A stretch of 64,000 nt of DNA from assembly GCF_904846035.1 (NCBI RefSeq), contig NZ_CAJGYT010000001.1:1178001-1242000 (forward strand), in the 5' to 3' direction. The stretch comes from Psychrobacter aestuarii (GTDB taxonomy: Bacteria > Pseudomonadota > Gammaproteobacteria > Pseudomonadales > Moraxellaceae). The position numbers and the translations under genes are program-made. The notes below the pieces were generated by a model. It saw only the letters and a program-made list of their open reading frames with translations. It ran no database searches and was not told where the DNA came from. Numbering within the stretch: the first letter of the stretch is position 1; each line of letters opens with the position of its first letter. Below, one piece after another: positions 28,911-38,682 of the stretch.

Positions 28911-29232
28911 AGTATGTTCCTAAAGGCGAATGTATTTATTAGTATTGCCATCATGTATCACGCGCTAGAATATTGGGGTACTTTTGTTTTGTTACTGAAC
29001 AACTACTATTACTATGCAATTTTTGTTCCACAATTAATTATTACGAATCAAAAATAGTTAATAAAAATCAAACACTTATATTGTATAAAATTTTATTTGC
29101 AGCAAATATGACATGCCCTTTTAAGAATTTATTTCTACAGTGTCAGATTCAGTATATAAAAAAATAGTATTGAAAGCAGTGCTTATTTTTGCTAAGTACA
29201 AAAAAGTGTCGGGGATGGTAGGTAGAAGGCGA
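28911..29232. other. Intergenic region upstream of the minor-pilin operon
   Basis: This is about 320 bases of A+T-rich DNA that must hold the operon promoter and the 3' end of the comF transcript. No clear sigma-54 or sigma-70 site, terminator or gene was identified with confidence. Confidence 0.4.
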
Positions 29233-29955
29233 TTAACGGTCTTGGCTGCCATGCGCGAGGGCAAAAGCCGTCAATGAAGCGCGCGGATGGTGGGTAATAA
29301 GCGTGCGAGCCAGCGCCTGCAGACTTGCTCCTGTGGTCGCCACATCATCAAATAAGAGTAGATGACGGGCAGGACAGATTGTGTTCACGTCAAAAGCATT
29401 GTCTAGATTGCTCAAGCGTTCAGCACGGCTCAGACCACGCTGGCTGACTGTATTGTCCGTGCGCACCGCGCCATGCCATAACGGAATGCGCCAATGGTGG
29501 GATAAGTGCTGAGACAAGACAGTCACGGGATCAAAGCCGCGCTTGATAAGACGAGCATCGGTGGTCGGCATGGGCACGATAACGCTGTTGCCTGCATGGC
29601 AGCCTTTGGGACGTGGCAGCTGCCTGAGCAAATGCACAAGAATGGGCAGCCGTGTTAAGTCTTCATGTTGTTTAAAGGCAGAAATGGCTTGGCGGATTGG
29701 ATAGTCATAATACGTCGCTGCTTGAATCACCAGCGGCTGCTCTATAGCAAAGTCGACTTCAAATGGCGCAGGCAGCCATGTGATGTGCTGATGACAAGCG
29801 GCACACAATAGCGCCCGCCGCGCAACTGCTGGATATTGACTGGCAGAAGGCAAGCGAGCGCAGGGATGTATGCGGCACAAGGGACAACGCCCATTGACAT
29901 AGGCAGTTAACCAAAGACCCAGCTGATACGGAGGCAGTCGTCGCATAAGTACCAT
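29233..29955 (-). CDS. comF: ComF family phosphoribosyltransferase-like protein
   Basis: This is a protein of about 240 residues of the ComF family, which is needed for natural transformation in several bacteria and is thought to act with the uptake helicase or recombination machinery in the cytoplasm. Four Cys in two pairs (CPLC and CAAC) form the N-terminal zinc finger. The C-terminal PRPP-binding loop is LLFDDVATTGASL. Between them is the ComF motif LIKRGFDPVTVLSQHL. The first ATG after the pldA stop was chosen; a second Met three codons later is also possible. Together with the pilus genes it fits competence, though this is inference. Confidence 0.88.
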   Translation of the reverse strand: MVLMRRLPPYQLGLWLTAYVNGRCPLCRIHPCARLPSASQYPAVARRALLCAACHQHITWLPAPFEVDFAIEQPLVIQAATYYDYPIRQAISAFKQHEDLTRLPILVHLLRQLPRPKGCHAGNSVIVPMPTTDARLIKRGFDPVTVLSQHLSHHWRIPLWHGAVRTDNTVSQRGLSRAERLSNLDNAFDVNTICPARHLLLFDDVATTGASLQALARTLITHHPRASLTAFALAHGSQDR

Positions 29956-29968
29956 CTGACCAGCAGGT

Positions 29969-31348
29969 TTAGAAGCCTTTCCAGTCCTTGAGCACCACAC
30001 CCATACCTATCGCGGTGTTTTTGTGGTTGTAATCAATGATGGATTCGCCATAACCGTGGAACAGCTGGATATAGCCATTAATGTCATCCGATAGTGGATA
30101 GACATAATCCAGCTGCATCGCGCCTTTGTCGGTTTTGGTGTTGTAGCGCAAGGTACCGCTGATGCTTTGCTTTTCGGGTAAATCATAGAGGAAGGTCACA
30201 TCGCCATAGCCCATGTAATCTTCGATATCTGGGTTGTCATCGGTATCGCCATTGCTTTCTGTTTTTAGGCGTGTCCAAACGCGTGGAATAACCGCAAATT
30301 TGCCCCACTCAGCGCCGCCCATCAGATAAATGCGGTTCCATGAACGAGACAAGGGGTCCGACTGACCATTAGAATGATGCGAGGCACCCGCACCAAGCAT
30401 ACGCAAACGACCACCAAATGGCAGATTGGCGGCTACAGGCTGGGTGATAAACACTTCAGGCTCATAGTCGGTGGCACGAAACGGACGTGAGTTCTCCGAG
30501 TTATAAACCTGCCAATGTGACTGCTGCGTATAGCCAAACCACATGTCGGCATTGGTACCGAACAAGTCTTCAGCCACTTTTGTCTTTAATGAGACTTGTA
30601 ACTTAAGCTCTGTATTGTTCACCTCGTCATCGGTGTAGGCAACCTCTTCCCGATTCGGTGTGCTGGGATGACGGTTAGGATTGATGCTATAAAAAACGGG
30701 CATCAAATACATGGGGCGATACGGGCGTGCTGACCATGTACCGCGCTCGCTGTTTTTATCCAAATCATAAGCCAGACTAAGCGGGGTATATTTTTCAATT
30801 TCGCTTTGGCTCACGCCCACCGATTGCAGGATTTGCTCATCGCTTTTTGTCGCCCCATTATCACCCGCTTGCACAGCAGTTAATGGCGCTACGCTGTCTG
30901 TACCAGTCGCGGGCTCGGTAGGCTCTGCCAAGACCACTTGAGGATTGCCTGAAAACGTGGTTTTTAAGGTTTCTGCCAAGTCCAAAGGCTGCTTATTGCT
31001 GGTGTAGCTGGGCACTTCGCCTTGCTGAGAGACCTTGTCAAAACAGGCCAAGCGTGCCGCGCTCGTTTGAACTTGCGTACACTCCATAAACAGCTTGTTT
31101 TGCTGCGTCAAATAGTCGGCGGATGGCGCGGTGCTGCTCGTATCGATGGTAGTGTCTAAGCGTTTGGTGACATTAATCGCTGACTGCACATTTAAATCGG
31201 CTTCACCAAAAGTGGCCGACTCTGTGCTGGTATCGGCATGCGCCTGCCAGCTTAAGCAGCCCAGTGCCGCCAGTAAGGGCAAACGGTAACGCAGCGAGCG
31301 ATGTGGCGTAAACGTACGTGCGGTCATGAGCGTATTTGGGGCAAACAT
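29969..31348 (-). CDS. pldA: Outer-membrane phospholipase A
   Basis: This is a 459-residue outer-membrane phospholipase A1 (OMPLA), which hydrolyses phospholipids in the outer leaflet of the outer membrane. A signal peptide ends near WQAHAD. About 180 residues of periplasmic, Cys-containing N-terminal region follow, and then the 12-strand barrel. The catalytic residues are seen in HHSNGQSDPLSRSWNR, matching the His, Ser and Asn of the family, after YTQQSHWQVYN. The N-terminal part is longer than in E. coli PldA. AAGGACAGCC precedes the ATG. The gene is close to comF downstream but unrelated in function. Confidence 0.93.
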   Translation of the reverse strand: MFAPNTLMTARTFTPHRSLRYRLPLLAALGCLSWQAHADTSTESATFGEADLNVQSAINVTKRLDTTIDTSSTAPSADYLTQQNKLFMECTQVQTSAARLACFDKVSQQGEVPSYTSNKQPLDLAETLKTTFSGNPQVVLAEPTEPATGTDSVAPLTAVQAGDNGATKSDEQILQSVGVSQSEIEKYTPLSLAYDLDKNSERGTWSARPYRPMYLMPVFYSINPNRHPSTPNREEVAYTDDEVNNTELKLQVSLKTKVAEDLFGTNADMWFGYTQQSHWQVYNSENSRPFRATDYEPEVFITQPVAANLPFGGRLRMLGAGASHHSNGQSDPLSRSWNRIYLMGGAEWGKFAVIPRVWTRLKTESNGDTDDNPDIEDYMGYGDVTFLYDLPEKQSISGTLRYNTKTDKGAMQLDYVYPLSDDINGYIQLFHGYGESIIDYNHKNTAIGMGVVLKDWKGF

Positions 31349-31564
31349 GGCTGTCCTTTATCATACTGGCATTAGCAGCAGAATTATCGAAAATCGCGTC
31401 TCATAAGACGCACAGTAAAGGGAATAGGCTCAACCACTGACACACAGCTGAGCCGATTTAAATACGGAGATGTTACAGCATTGTAATAAAAATACAGCAC
31501 GCTGACCAGTACTATCCGTCTGACAAATGCATACTTGGCAGTCGGTATTGGTTAGTACGAGGTA

Positions 31565-33589
31565 TTAATTGAGCTGCGTCAATGTCTGCTCAAACGTATC
31601 GCGCTTGACCTCGCCTGTCTGCTGCGTGACCAGCTGACCTGCGCTATAATACAAGAGCGCAGGCGGACCAAACAGCTGATAGCGCGCTAAAATCGCTTTG
31701 GATTCGGGGGTGGTGTCGGTGATATCGAGGCGCACCAACTGCCAGCCTTGCATTTGCGCAGGTGGATTGTGGAATAAATTTTTGTCCATAATGCGGCACT
31801 CCACGCACCAATCGGCCGTCACATCGACCAGTACCCGCTCGTTCGCCTGTACGATGGTGTCCAGCTCAGCCAGCGTGGTGACCGTCACTTCATTGATTGC
31901 GCTATCAGTAGTCGCGCTGCCCTGATTGCTGGTCACTGACGCCAGCGGATTGAGCACATCGGTATTGCCAAGTGCCGCCCCGACCACCACACACGCTGAC
32001 CACAAACCAACCACGAGAGCAAAAGCTTGGGTAAGTAAACGCCCGCGCCCGACCCAGCGCCATGCCCACAAAGCAGTGACCATAAACCACAGCGCCCACA
32101 CCATCAGCATCATTGACGAGATAAATACGCGCTCAAGCAGCAACAACGCCACCGCGAACAACAACAGGGCAAAGCCTTGCTTGACCCAGTCCATCCACAC
32201 GCCTGCCTTTGGCATGACCTTGCCTTGCGTCGCGCCGATAACAATGAGCGGCACCGAGAGACCAAAACCCAGCATAAACAGCGCAGCAAAGCCTAAAAGC
32301 GGACTGCCGATGGTCGATACGGCAGTCAATGCGCCTGACAATGGCGCAGACACACAAGGCGATACCACAAGCGCCGATAAGAAACCTGCCACCAAACTAC
32401 CCCCTGTGCTGCCAAGATAGGCATCACCCGCTTGACTCAGCGACTGCATTTTTCGGGTAAGTGTGCTTGGCAAGCGTACATTGAACACGCCGAGCATATA
32501 CAGTCCTAGCAACACGAATACCGCTGCAAAGCCGACCAAAATCACAGGATTCTGTAGCCAGCCCATGATACCGAGCGCCACCCCAAAGTAGGCAATCAAA
32601 GCACCGAGTAAGCCATAAGCAATCGCCACGCCTAGCGCATAGCTGGTGGTCAGTAGCAGGCTCTTTTTTAGGGTCGGGTTGGTTTGGCGCGCCACGATAT
32701 TGGCGACAATGGGCAACATCGGCAGCACACAAGGGGTCAGCGCCAATCCCAAACCCGCCACAAACAACAGCAGCATGCCCAAAAAGGGATGCGCGGCCAA
32801 ACCAAAAATGTCTTGTGGGACGGCTGCCGCATCAGTAGGCGTGCTGGTTGTCGCAGTGCTGACTGTCGTCTGCGCAGCGTCTGTACTCGCCGTGTTTGCT
32901 GCGTCAGTAGCGATAGGCGCGGCGCTGTCTGCCGTATTGGTGGTATTGAGCGTCTGCGCGCTTGGTGCAGCATTGGTCGCATTATTGTCATTACTACTGG
33001 TGTTGGCTGTAACCAGTGGACTTGCCTGCGCGGGTGTGGGCGCAATCGTGACGCGGGTAGTCACAGTCTCAGGGGGGTAGCAGAGCCCTGCCTTGGCGCA
33101 GCCTTGCCACTGTATACTGATGGGCACATTGCTCATACCTTGACCATCGTCAGTGCGCAGTATGGCCGTCGCCGTCACTGCCGTTTGGTCAAAGACAGGC
33201 ACCCGCCCAAACTGCGGGTCGTCGATACTGTTCGCAGTCTGGTTAAACTGCCACGCACCAGCCACGACGCCTTCGGGCAGATTAAGCTGCAACCGATCTT
33301 TATACACATAATGCTCAGGCGTGATATCAAAGGACACGCGAATCTCTGTACCCTCATCGGTCAAGGCATCACTGGCAATGACGGAAAATGCCTCATCCAC
33401 AGGCAAAAACTGCGGCGTGCTGCTTTGCTGCTGTGTCCCGAACAACTCGCCCAAGCTGACGGCATTCGCGCTCGGTACGACACTGCCGATAAGCAGCACA
33501 GCGGTCACCGCACTGGCAGCATAACGGCGTAGGCTGAGCTTTACAGGCATTGTGTGATTCGAGGATACGGTAGATTGCTGCGAGCGCAT
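31565..33589 (-). CDS. dsbD: Thiol:disulfide interchange protein DsbD
   Basis: This is a DsbD of about 674 residues, which moves electrons from cytoplasmic thioredoxin across the inner membrane to DsbC and other periplasmic partners. All three redox modules are present: the N-terminal periplasmic domain with GCAKAGLCYPPE, the membrane domain with LTPCVLPMLPI and VVSPCVSAPLS, and the C-terminal thioredoxin-like domain with WCVEC. A Thr/Ala/Asn-rich linker of about 80 residues between the first two modules is unusually long. The signal peptide ends at SANA. The start at 33589 was chosen over a Met 13 codons later for its weak AGGG site. The partner DsbC is encoded at 4.5-5.4 kb. Confidence 0.95.
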   Translation of the reverse strand: MRSQQSTVSSNHTMPVKLSLRRYAASAVTAVLLIGSVVPSANAVSLGELFGTQQQSSTPQFLPVDEAFSVIASDALTDEGTEIRVSFDITPEHYVYKDRLQLNLPEGVVAGAWQFNQTANSIDDPQFGRVPVFDQTAVTATAILRTDDGQGMSNVPISIQWQGCAKAGLCYPPETVTTRVTIAPTPAQASPLVTANTSSNDNNATNAAPSAQTLNTTNTADSAAPIATDAANTASTDAAQTTVSTATTSTPTDAAAVPQDIFGLAAHPFLGMLLLFVAGLGLALTPCVLPMLPIVANIVARQTNPTLKKSLLLTTSYALGVAIAYGLLGALIAYFGVALGIMGWLQNPVILVGFAAVFVLLGLYMLGVFNVRLPSTLTRKMQSLSQAGDAYLGSTGGSLVAGFLSALVVSPCVSAPLSGALTAVSTIGSPLLGFAALFMLGFGLSVPLIVIGATQGKVMPKAGVWMDWVKQGFALLLFAVALLLLERVFISSMMLMVWALWFMVTALWAWRWVGRGRLLTQAFALVVGLWSACVVVGAALGNTDVLNPLASVTSNQGSATTDSAINEVTVTTLAELDTIVQANERVLVDVTADWCVECRIMDKNLFHNPPAQMQGWQLVRLDITDTTPESKAILARYQLFGPPALLYYSAGQLVTQQTGEVKRDTFEQTLTQLN

Positions 33590-33761
33590 AAGCAAGACCC
33601 TTTGATAGTTAGCCAAGACAATAAGGTGCATAGCGACTGTCTGCAGCACCCAAGCCGCGTCAGCGCATCTGCACCTTATCTAAAGACACCCACAGTGACC
33701 GTATGCTATATGGTAGCGCGCAGGCAGCTTGACAAGTGGTGGGTTGCCGAGCCAAATCGCT

Positions 33762-34235
33762 TTACAAAGTGGCGTAGATGTCGGCGTCTTGCCCTTCTCC
33801 GCCTTGCTCGCCATCCGCCCCTAAAGAAAATAGGTCATAAGGGCGACCTTCTGTACCTGGGGCGACATATTGCAGCTCATTGTCCCAGCCATCTGTTGGA
33901 TAGCCGCCTTTGATATAGCCGCCTTCAGGGTAGTTTTTGGCCTCGGCAGGCGGTGTGGTCAGCGCCTCAAGCCCTTGCGTGGTGCTCGGATAGCGCGCAT
34001 TGTCCACCTTATACATATCAAGGGCATTCGATACGGTCGCAAGTGCGGTCTCTGTGGTTTTGATACGGGCTTTGTCACTTTGTCCCACCACTTTAGGGAC
34101 GACCAAACCCGCTAAAATCGCCAAGATGACCACCACCACCATAATTTCAATCAAGGTAAATCCTGATTGCGCAGTGCTACGGGCGCGGTGGCTGGGTGTC
34201 GGTTGGTGTGTGTGTTTGTTCATCATCATGCTCAT
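33762..34235 (-). CDS. gspG: Type II secretion major pseudopilin GspG
   Basis: This is a GspG of about 157 residues, the main subunit of the type II secretion pseudopilus. The leader ends in AQSG and the mature protein begins FTLIEIMVVVVILAILAGLVVPKVVG, the classic GspG sequence. The conserved YKVDNARYPSTTQGL and DGWDNELQY motifs and the calcium-site region LGADGEQGGEGQDADI complete the family pattern. Several Met codons lie close together at the start; the first of the cluster after a GGATG was chosen. The gene is followed by gspF on the same strand. Confidence 0.95.
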   Translation of the reverse strand: MSMMMNKHTHQPTPSHRARSTAQSGFTLIEIMVVVVILAILAGLVVPKVVGQSDKARIKTTETALATVSNALDMYKVDNARYPSTTQGLEALTTPPAEAKNYPEGGYIKGGYPTDGWDNELQYVAPGTEGRPYDLFSLGADGEQGGEGQDADIYATL

Positions 34236-34314
34236 CAGTAAACATCCATCGTCATGTTGAGTGCCACTATAGACCATGAATTTGGATTTATCTACCATCG
34301 GCAGTGCCAATTTT

Positions 34315-34338
34315 TTGCTGTTTTTCTATAAAAAAACA
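34315..34338 (-). other. Hairpin upstream of gspG
   Basis: GCTGTTTTT and AAAAACAGC form a 9-bp A/T-rich stem with U-runs on the minus strand. It lies between gspF and gspG and could be a weak terminator after gspF. Confidence is low because the stem itself is mostly A-T. Confidence 0.3.
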
Positions 34339-34512
34339 GCGCTGACACTTCATAAAGCCAACAACCATCAGCACAGCTTAATGGCAAAAATGGCTCAAAA
34401 AACAACACATTACAGACATCACATAGTATTTACGATTTTAGCAGCAATGTACTACGCAATTATTGCTGGGCGGTAGGTGACAGCCGATAAAGCCGATTTT
34501 TGGCACGAGCGC

Positions 34513-35712
34513 TTAGCCTGCCAGATCGTTCATATTGACAATCGGCAGCATCACCGCCATGACAATCACCATAACCACCGCGCCCATCAACACTAGCATA
34601 AGCGGCTCTAATAAGGACAATAACGTGCTGATAAAATTGGTCGCCTCAGATTCCTGCATCACCGCCGCGCGGCTCAGCATCTCTTCTAGCTCGCCTGAGT
34701 TCTCCCCGCTTTTTATCATCTGCACCATCATCGGCGGAAAATAAGGCGACCTCTCTAACTGACCTGATAAGCTCGCCCCTTCGGTCACGCGGTCAGCGGC
34801 ATGCAAGATGGCTTGCTGGATATGTAGATTGGTCGTGACCGCCGCGCCGATATGCAGCGCCTCAATCAGCGGCACGCCTGAGCGCACAAGAATCGCCAAG
34901 GTACTGGCAAAGCGGGCGGCATTTAAACCTTTTGAGAGCCGCGCAAGAATCGGTAGCTTGAGGGTCGCACTATCGACCATCAGCTTGCCTGCGGGCGTAC
35001 GCACAAAGCGCAACGTGAGTATCACAAATACTGTCAGCACCGCGAGCATCAGCCACCACCACGTGGTAATCAGCTGCGACAGCCCCATCACCACTTGGGT
35101 AATCCACGGCAGCGCTTGCTCAGATTGCTCAAACACTTTGACAATTTTGGGCACCACAAAGCTCATCAAACCCAAAATCACCAGCGCCGCGATGACCATC
35201 AGCACGATGGGATAGACCATCGCCCCTTGGATTTTTTTTTGTAAAGCAAAGCGGTTTTCGGTGTAGTCTGCCAGCTGATTTAAAATCAAATCCAGATGTC
35301 CTGATTTTTCGCCAGCGGCAATGGTTGCGGTGTACAACGGTGGAAAGCTGGTCGCCTGCTGCAAGGAGCGGGCAAGGCTCATGCCCTCTAGGACGTGACC
35401 GCGCACCCCAAGCATCAAGGATTGAATGTGCGGCTTTGGCGACTGCTTGGCGACGGCAGCGAGACTCTCTTCTAGCGGGATGCCTGACGCGAGCAGCACG
35501 GAGAGCTGACGGGTCAGTAGTGCCAGCTCGTAGGCGCTGGGCTTTTTATAGCGGCGGTCTTTACTGCCTTTGTCCTCGACCGCTTGTACCTCAATGGGCG
35601 ACCACGCTTTGTCGCGCAGTTGCTGGCGCACTTGACGCGCAGAGTCGCCCTCGAGCAGCCCTTTTTGTAGAATACCGCGGTCATCAAGGGCTTTGTAATG
35701 ATAAGCTGGCAT
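34513..35712 (-). CDS. gspF: Type II secretion inner-membrane protein GspF
   Basis: This is a 399-residue polytopic inner-membrane platform protein of the GspF family, which couples the GspE ATPase to the pseudopilus. It has two GspF domains, each a cytoplasmic helical bundle followed by membrane helices. The first domain includes LTRQLSVLLASGIPLEESL and LADYTENRFALQKKIQGAMVYPIVLMVIAALVILGLMSFVVPKI. The second has FASTLAILVRSGVPLIEAL and ends LMLVLMGAVVMVIVMAVMLPIV. TAGGT precedes the ATG. The gspE gene lies 7 kb away, so the secretion genes are dispersed. Confidence 0.94.
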   Translation of the reverse strand: MPAYHYKALDDRGILQKGLLEGDSARQVRQQLRDKAWSPIEVQAVEDKGSKDRRYKKPSAYELALLTRQLSVLLASGIPLEESLAAVAKQSPKPHIQSLMLGVRGHVLEGMSLARSLQQATSFPPLYTATIAAGEKSGHLDLILNQLADYTENRFALQKKIQGAMVYPIVLMVIAALVILGLMSFVVPKIVKVFEQSEQALPWITQVVMGLSQLITTWWWLMLAVLTVFVILTLRFVRTPAGKLMVDSATLKLPILARLSKGLNAARFASTLAILVRSGVPLIEALHIGAAVTTNLHIQQAILHAADRVTEGASLSGQLERSPYFPPMMVQMIKSGENSGELEEMLSRAAVMQESEATNFISTLLSLLEPLMLVLMGAVVMVIVMAVMLPIVNMNDLAG

Positions 35713-35766
35713 AAGGCTACCTATGGTCGGCGGGCAACGGGGCGTCAGGTTTAAAAGGTCAAACGG

Positions 35767-36684
35767 TTAAAACAGCGGTGTGGAGTCATTGCTGTCAGGC
35801 ATGATGCCTTGTAACAAGAGCGCGTCTAAATGCTGCTGCTGCAATTTTTTATCAAAATCATTGACCTCAGCGATGAGCATTTTTTCAATGCGCTTGTCGG
35901 TGGCGTACACGCTCAGCCGCGCGCAAATCACCGCCAGCTGATAGACTCTTTTTTTACAATAACCGTCCAAGCCTTGCAACAAACGCACCATATGCGGCGT
36001 GCTCAGACTGGCATACTCATAGCCGCCAATCATCTGCGCGCCCAATGGGCTGACGCTATAGCCCACCGACAGATGCGCGCAAAAATAGCAGCCGAACAGA
36101 TAGCCGACCACATGCCCAATATAATAGGCGCGGTCATAGGTAAAGCTGCTGACACCAAAATGCCCAAGCACATAGCTGACCAGACTGGCTTGATCAAGGA
36201 CAGGTTTTGGCTGCTTGAGCTTGCCTACCGTGGGCAGCTGTAATGGGTTGCTGCCATCTTGAACACTAAACTGCCAGCCTGCAGGCGTTTGCGCGGGCAT
36301 ATGGCGTATGATGTCTGCGATGATGTCATCGACCACGTGCAGCTGTTGCCACAGCCGAGCCAATGGCGCGGTGTCTATCAAACCGCGCTTGTCGAGCTGC
36401 TCTGCCAACTGGTACTGCTGGTATTCCACAAACTGTGTCTTTAGCGTCTGTACCAGATAGGTGGGGCGCTCATGTTCAGGCATGGTGTACAGAAGGCGGG
36501 TGCGCTCGTGCTGCTGCTGATAAAGCGCCAAGCGCTGCTCCGCGACGCTGCTCTCGGTGGTCGCCTCTGTCGCCAACGCCGCGTCCTTACCCACCAAAAA
36601 ACGCTCAAGCAGTGCCGCCTTATCCAATGACGCGTCTGCTGACGTAGAATCTTGGATTGATGCAAAAGTCGATTGAGTCGTCAT
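35767..36684 (-). CDS. Protein of unknown function upstream of gspF
   Basis: This is a 305-residue protein that was not recognised. No signal peptide is evident. The first half is Glu/Gln-rich and helical (QRLALYQQQHERTRLLY, FVEYQQYQLAEQLDKRG). The middle (LVSYVLGHFGVSSFTYDRAYYIGHVVGYLFGCYFCAHLSVGYSV) is hydrophobic and holds two Cys three residues apart, and it could be membrane-associated. The C-terminus is again helical and charged. The gene ends 54 bases before gspF on the same strand, so the two probably share a transcript. A role in type II secretion is possible but unproven. Confidence 0.7.
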   Translation of the reverse strand: MTTQSTFASIQDSTSADASLDKAALLERFLVGKDAALATEATTESSVAEQRLALYQQQHERTRLLYTMPEHERPTYLVQTLKTQFVEYQQYQLAEQLDKRGLIDTAPLARLWQQLHVVDDIIADIIRHMPAQTPAGWQFSVQDGSNPLQLPTVGKLKQPKPVLDQASLVSYVLGHFGVSSFTYDRAYYIGHVVGYLFGCYFCAHLSVGYSVSPLGAQMIGGYEYASLSTPHMVRLLQGLDGYCKKRVYQLAVICARLSVYATDKRIEKMLIAEVNDFDKKLQQQHLDALLLQGIMPDSNDSTPLF

Positions 36685-36852
36685 ATACCATCACCCACCA
36701 AAAATAAATGTCGTACACCCATCACGGCAAGCAGTTGCTGCGCTGTTGCGCCATTTGCTGCCCGCCTGTGCCTACTTTTATTATATCGTATCTGCCAGCA
36801 GATAGCTTGACTGCATCGTATCTGCACAGACACCCGCGCGCACAGGACACGC

Positions 36853-36888
36853 AAAAAAATAGCGCCAAGTCATGAACACTTGGCGCTA
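36853..36888 (-). terminator. Rho-independent terminator after the AraC-family gene
   Basis: The perfect 11-bp stem TAGCGCCAAGT/ACTTGGCGCTA with a seven-base loop is followed on the minus strand by a U-run. It lies about 50 bases beyond the stop codon. Confidence 0.9.
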
Positions 36889-36940
36889 TCAAACCTCACA
36901 AAATATCGTTTTAAACCCTAAAAGCCATTATTAGTGACGA

Positions 36941-37876
36941 CTAAGCAATCAGCCGACCTTGATACTGCTGGCGGTACGCTTTGGGCGAGACGCCATACAC
37001 ACGCTTAAACGCTTGGCTAAAGGTCGAGTCCGACGCATAACCGACCAGCTCACTGATACGACTGATGCTGTTTTGCTGCAAGCGCAAATAACGCGCTGCC
37101 AGACGCAAGCGGTAATCAATCAGGTACGTCAAAGGCGGCATCCCCACCGTATCACGAAAACGCTGCGCAAAACTTGAGCGCGACATACCTGCCACTTCAG
37201 CGAGTTTATGAATCGTCCAGTTTTGATTTGGCGCGTCGTGCATCACCGCCAAAGCCTTTGCCAGATACGGATCTTTCATTGCCTGCAGCCAGCTGTCTGT
37301 CGCCTCAGGCAGGCTTTCGATATACGTGCGCAAGCATTCAATCATCATGATGCTCGCCCAATAGTTAATCACCGCCGTTTTGCCCATGCGCTCGTATTCT
37401 GACTCCAAGGTCAGCAGCTTCACCCCCACATCCAGCACCTCAAAACGGCTCTCAGGCTGGTCTTCATGCTCGGGCAAAATGGACGGCAACACCGACAATA
37501 GCGGTCGTATCATCTCTTTATCATAATGGCATTCAATCAAAATCAAACGCGAGCTGGACTCGCCATGACGCTTGATAGTGACCACGTGATCGGTTGCATT
37601 GCGCAATGTTTCGTCTAATGGCTCAGCACCGTCGCCATGATGATCGAGCGCATAGCAAACGTGCTGATACGCATTGGGTATCATAATCATATCGCCAGTA
37701 TAAGCTTTGCGTGAGCTGTTACCGACGTTGATACAAAAACTGCCTGACAGAACCAAATAAAACAGAATCGTGTCTTTTCTGGTGACCGAATACGACCAGT
37801 CTCCTGACACATTCAGGTTATAATATTTTGTATCACACAAATGCACGTTTTCTAGTAGCATGCTAAGTGCATCCAT
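36941..37876 (-). CDS. AraC family transcriptional regulator
   Basis: This is a 311-residue regulator with an N-terminal cupin-type sensing domain (cupin_6 pattern, residues about 1-170, YLVLSGSFCINVG, GDMIMIPNAYQHV) and a C-terminal AraC DNA-binding domain with two helix-turn-helix motifs (WTIHKLAEVAGMSRSSFAQRF and ISRISELVGYASDSTFSQAFKR, ending YGVSPKAYRQQY). Related proteins often control oxidoreductase genes next to them, but no such gene is beside it here, so the target is unknown. GAGGAAGTAATTA precedes the ATG. It has its own terminator. Confidence 0.88.
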   Translation of the reverse strand: MDALSMLLENVHLCDTKYYNLNVSGDWSYSVTRKDTILFYLVLSGSFCINVGNSSRKAYTGDMIMIPNAYQHVCYALDHHGDGAEPLDETLRNATDHVVTIKRHGESSSRLILIECHYDKEMIRPLLSVLPSILPEHEDQPESRFEVLDVGVKLLTLESEYERMGKTAVINYWASIMMIECLRTYIESLPEATDSWLQAMKDPYLAKALAVMHDAPNQNWTIHKLAEVAGMSRSSFAQRFRDTVGMPPLTYLIDYRLRLAARYLRLQQNSISRISELVGYASDSTFSQAFKRVYGVSPKAYRQQYQGRLIA

Positions 37877-38180
37877 TAATTACTTCCTCTACAAGGTGAC
37901 GCAAATAAACCAAGCCTAGAAACATAAACCACCTAGCAGACGCGACACAAGCTAAATTGCGGATTATGGACTGCAATTAAAAACATACATACGCTAGACA
38001 CATGATAACGGGGTGTCTATCAAACACACAAGTGGTGGTATCGCAGGTAGTAGGGATGATTTTTTGATGGTGATTCAGACACAAAAAAATTGCCCAAAAC
38101 GGCAATAGGAATGATTCAATAAGAATAACAATGCGATAAAGAAACGATGAATAAATGAATAATATCTTAGAATAAGACAT
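37877..38180. other. Intergenic region between the tRNA operon and the AraC-family gene
   Basis: This is about 300 bases of A+T-rich DNA. It holds the tRNA operon terminator at 38083-38106 and presumably the promoter of the regulator. No gene was seen. Confidence 0.5.
38083..38106 (-). terminator. Rho-independent terminator of the tRNA operon
   Basis: The stem ATTGCC/GGCAAT with a five-base loop is followed on the minus strand by seven U. It lies about 75 bases downstream of tRNA-His. Confidence 0.7.
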
Positions 38181-38257
38181 TGGGGCGACTGATGGGACTC
38201 GAACCCACGACAACCGAGATCACAACCCGGGGCTCTACCAACTGAGCTACAACCGCC
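38181..38257 (-). tRNA. tRNA-His (GTG)
   Basis: A complete cloverleaf can be folded with anticodon GTG. The 5' end has the extra G(-1), which pairs with discriminator C73, the identity signal of tRNA-His. The CCA end is encoded. It is the last tRNA of a Pro-Arg-His operon. Confidence 0.95.
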
Positions 38258-38295
38258 ATAGATAATGTCAAGAAACGACATGAGAGCAGGCAAAA

Positions 38296-38372
38296 TGGCA
38301 CGCCTGGCAGGGTTCGAACCTGCGACCACCTACTTAGAAGGCAGGTGCTCTATCCAACTGAGCTACAGGCGC
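38296..38372 (-). tRNA. tRNA-Arg (TCT)
   Basis: A complete cloverleaf with anticodon TCT and GGTTCGAA T-loop. The acceptor stem has one G-U pair at 1-72, and the CCA end is encoded. It lies in the middle of the tRNA operon. Confidence 0.95.
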
Positions 38373-38461
38373 TCTTAGAGGCTTTTTATATACTACAGAT
38401 AAAAAGGGATTTTATCCAATAAACGTACATAAAAAAAAGCCTGTACGGCTCTTAGAAGAGA

Positions 38462-38538
<77 letters not shown>

Positions 38539-38621
38539 ATGCTTACTCTATCTTCGATAAGGTGATAATCTGTGGTGACATCGCTATCGCCGCGTTGTTT
38601 ATCTCCGCTATCGAGGTGCAT

Positions 38622-38650
38622 ATATTAAGGGGTGACCGATGTATTGTCAA
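38622..38650 (-). promoter_or_regulatory. Strong sigma-70 promoter of the tRNA operon
   Basis: The minus strand has TTGACA and TAATAT separated by exactly 17 bases. Initiation would be near 38615, about 77 bases before tRNA-Pro. This is close to consensus, as expected for stable RNA. Confidence 0.88.
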
Positions 38651-38682
38651 CACCTATTTTCTATTTTTTTATAAAAAATTTA

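Noticed and set aside
32684-33532. 282-codon open frame on the plus strand opposite dsbD
   Set aside because: dsbD on the other strand has all its redox motifs, and this frame gives an Arg/His/Gly-rich product without a recognisable domain.
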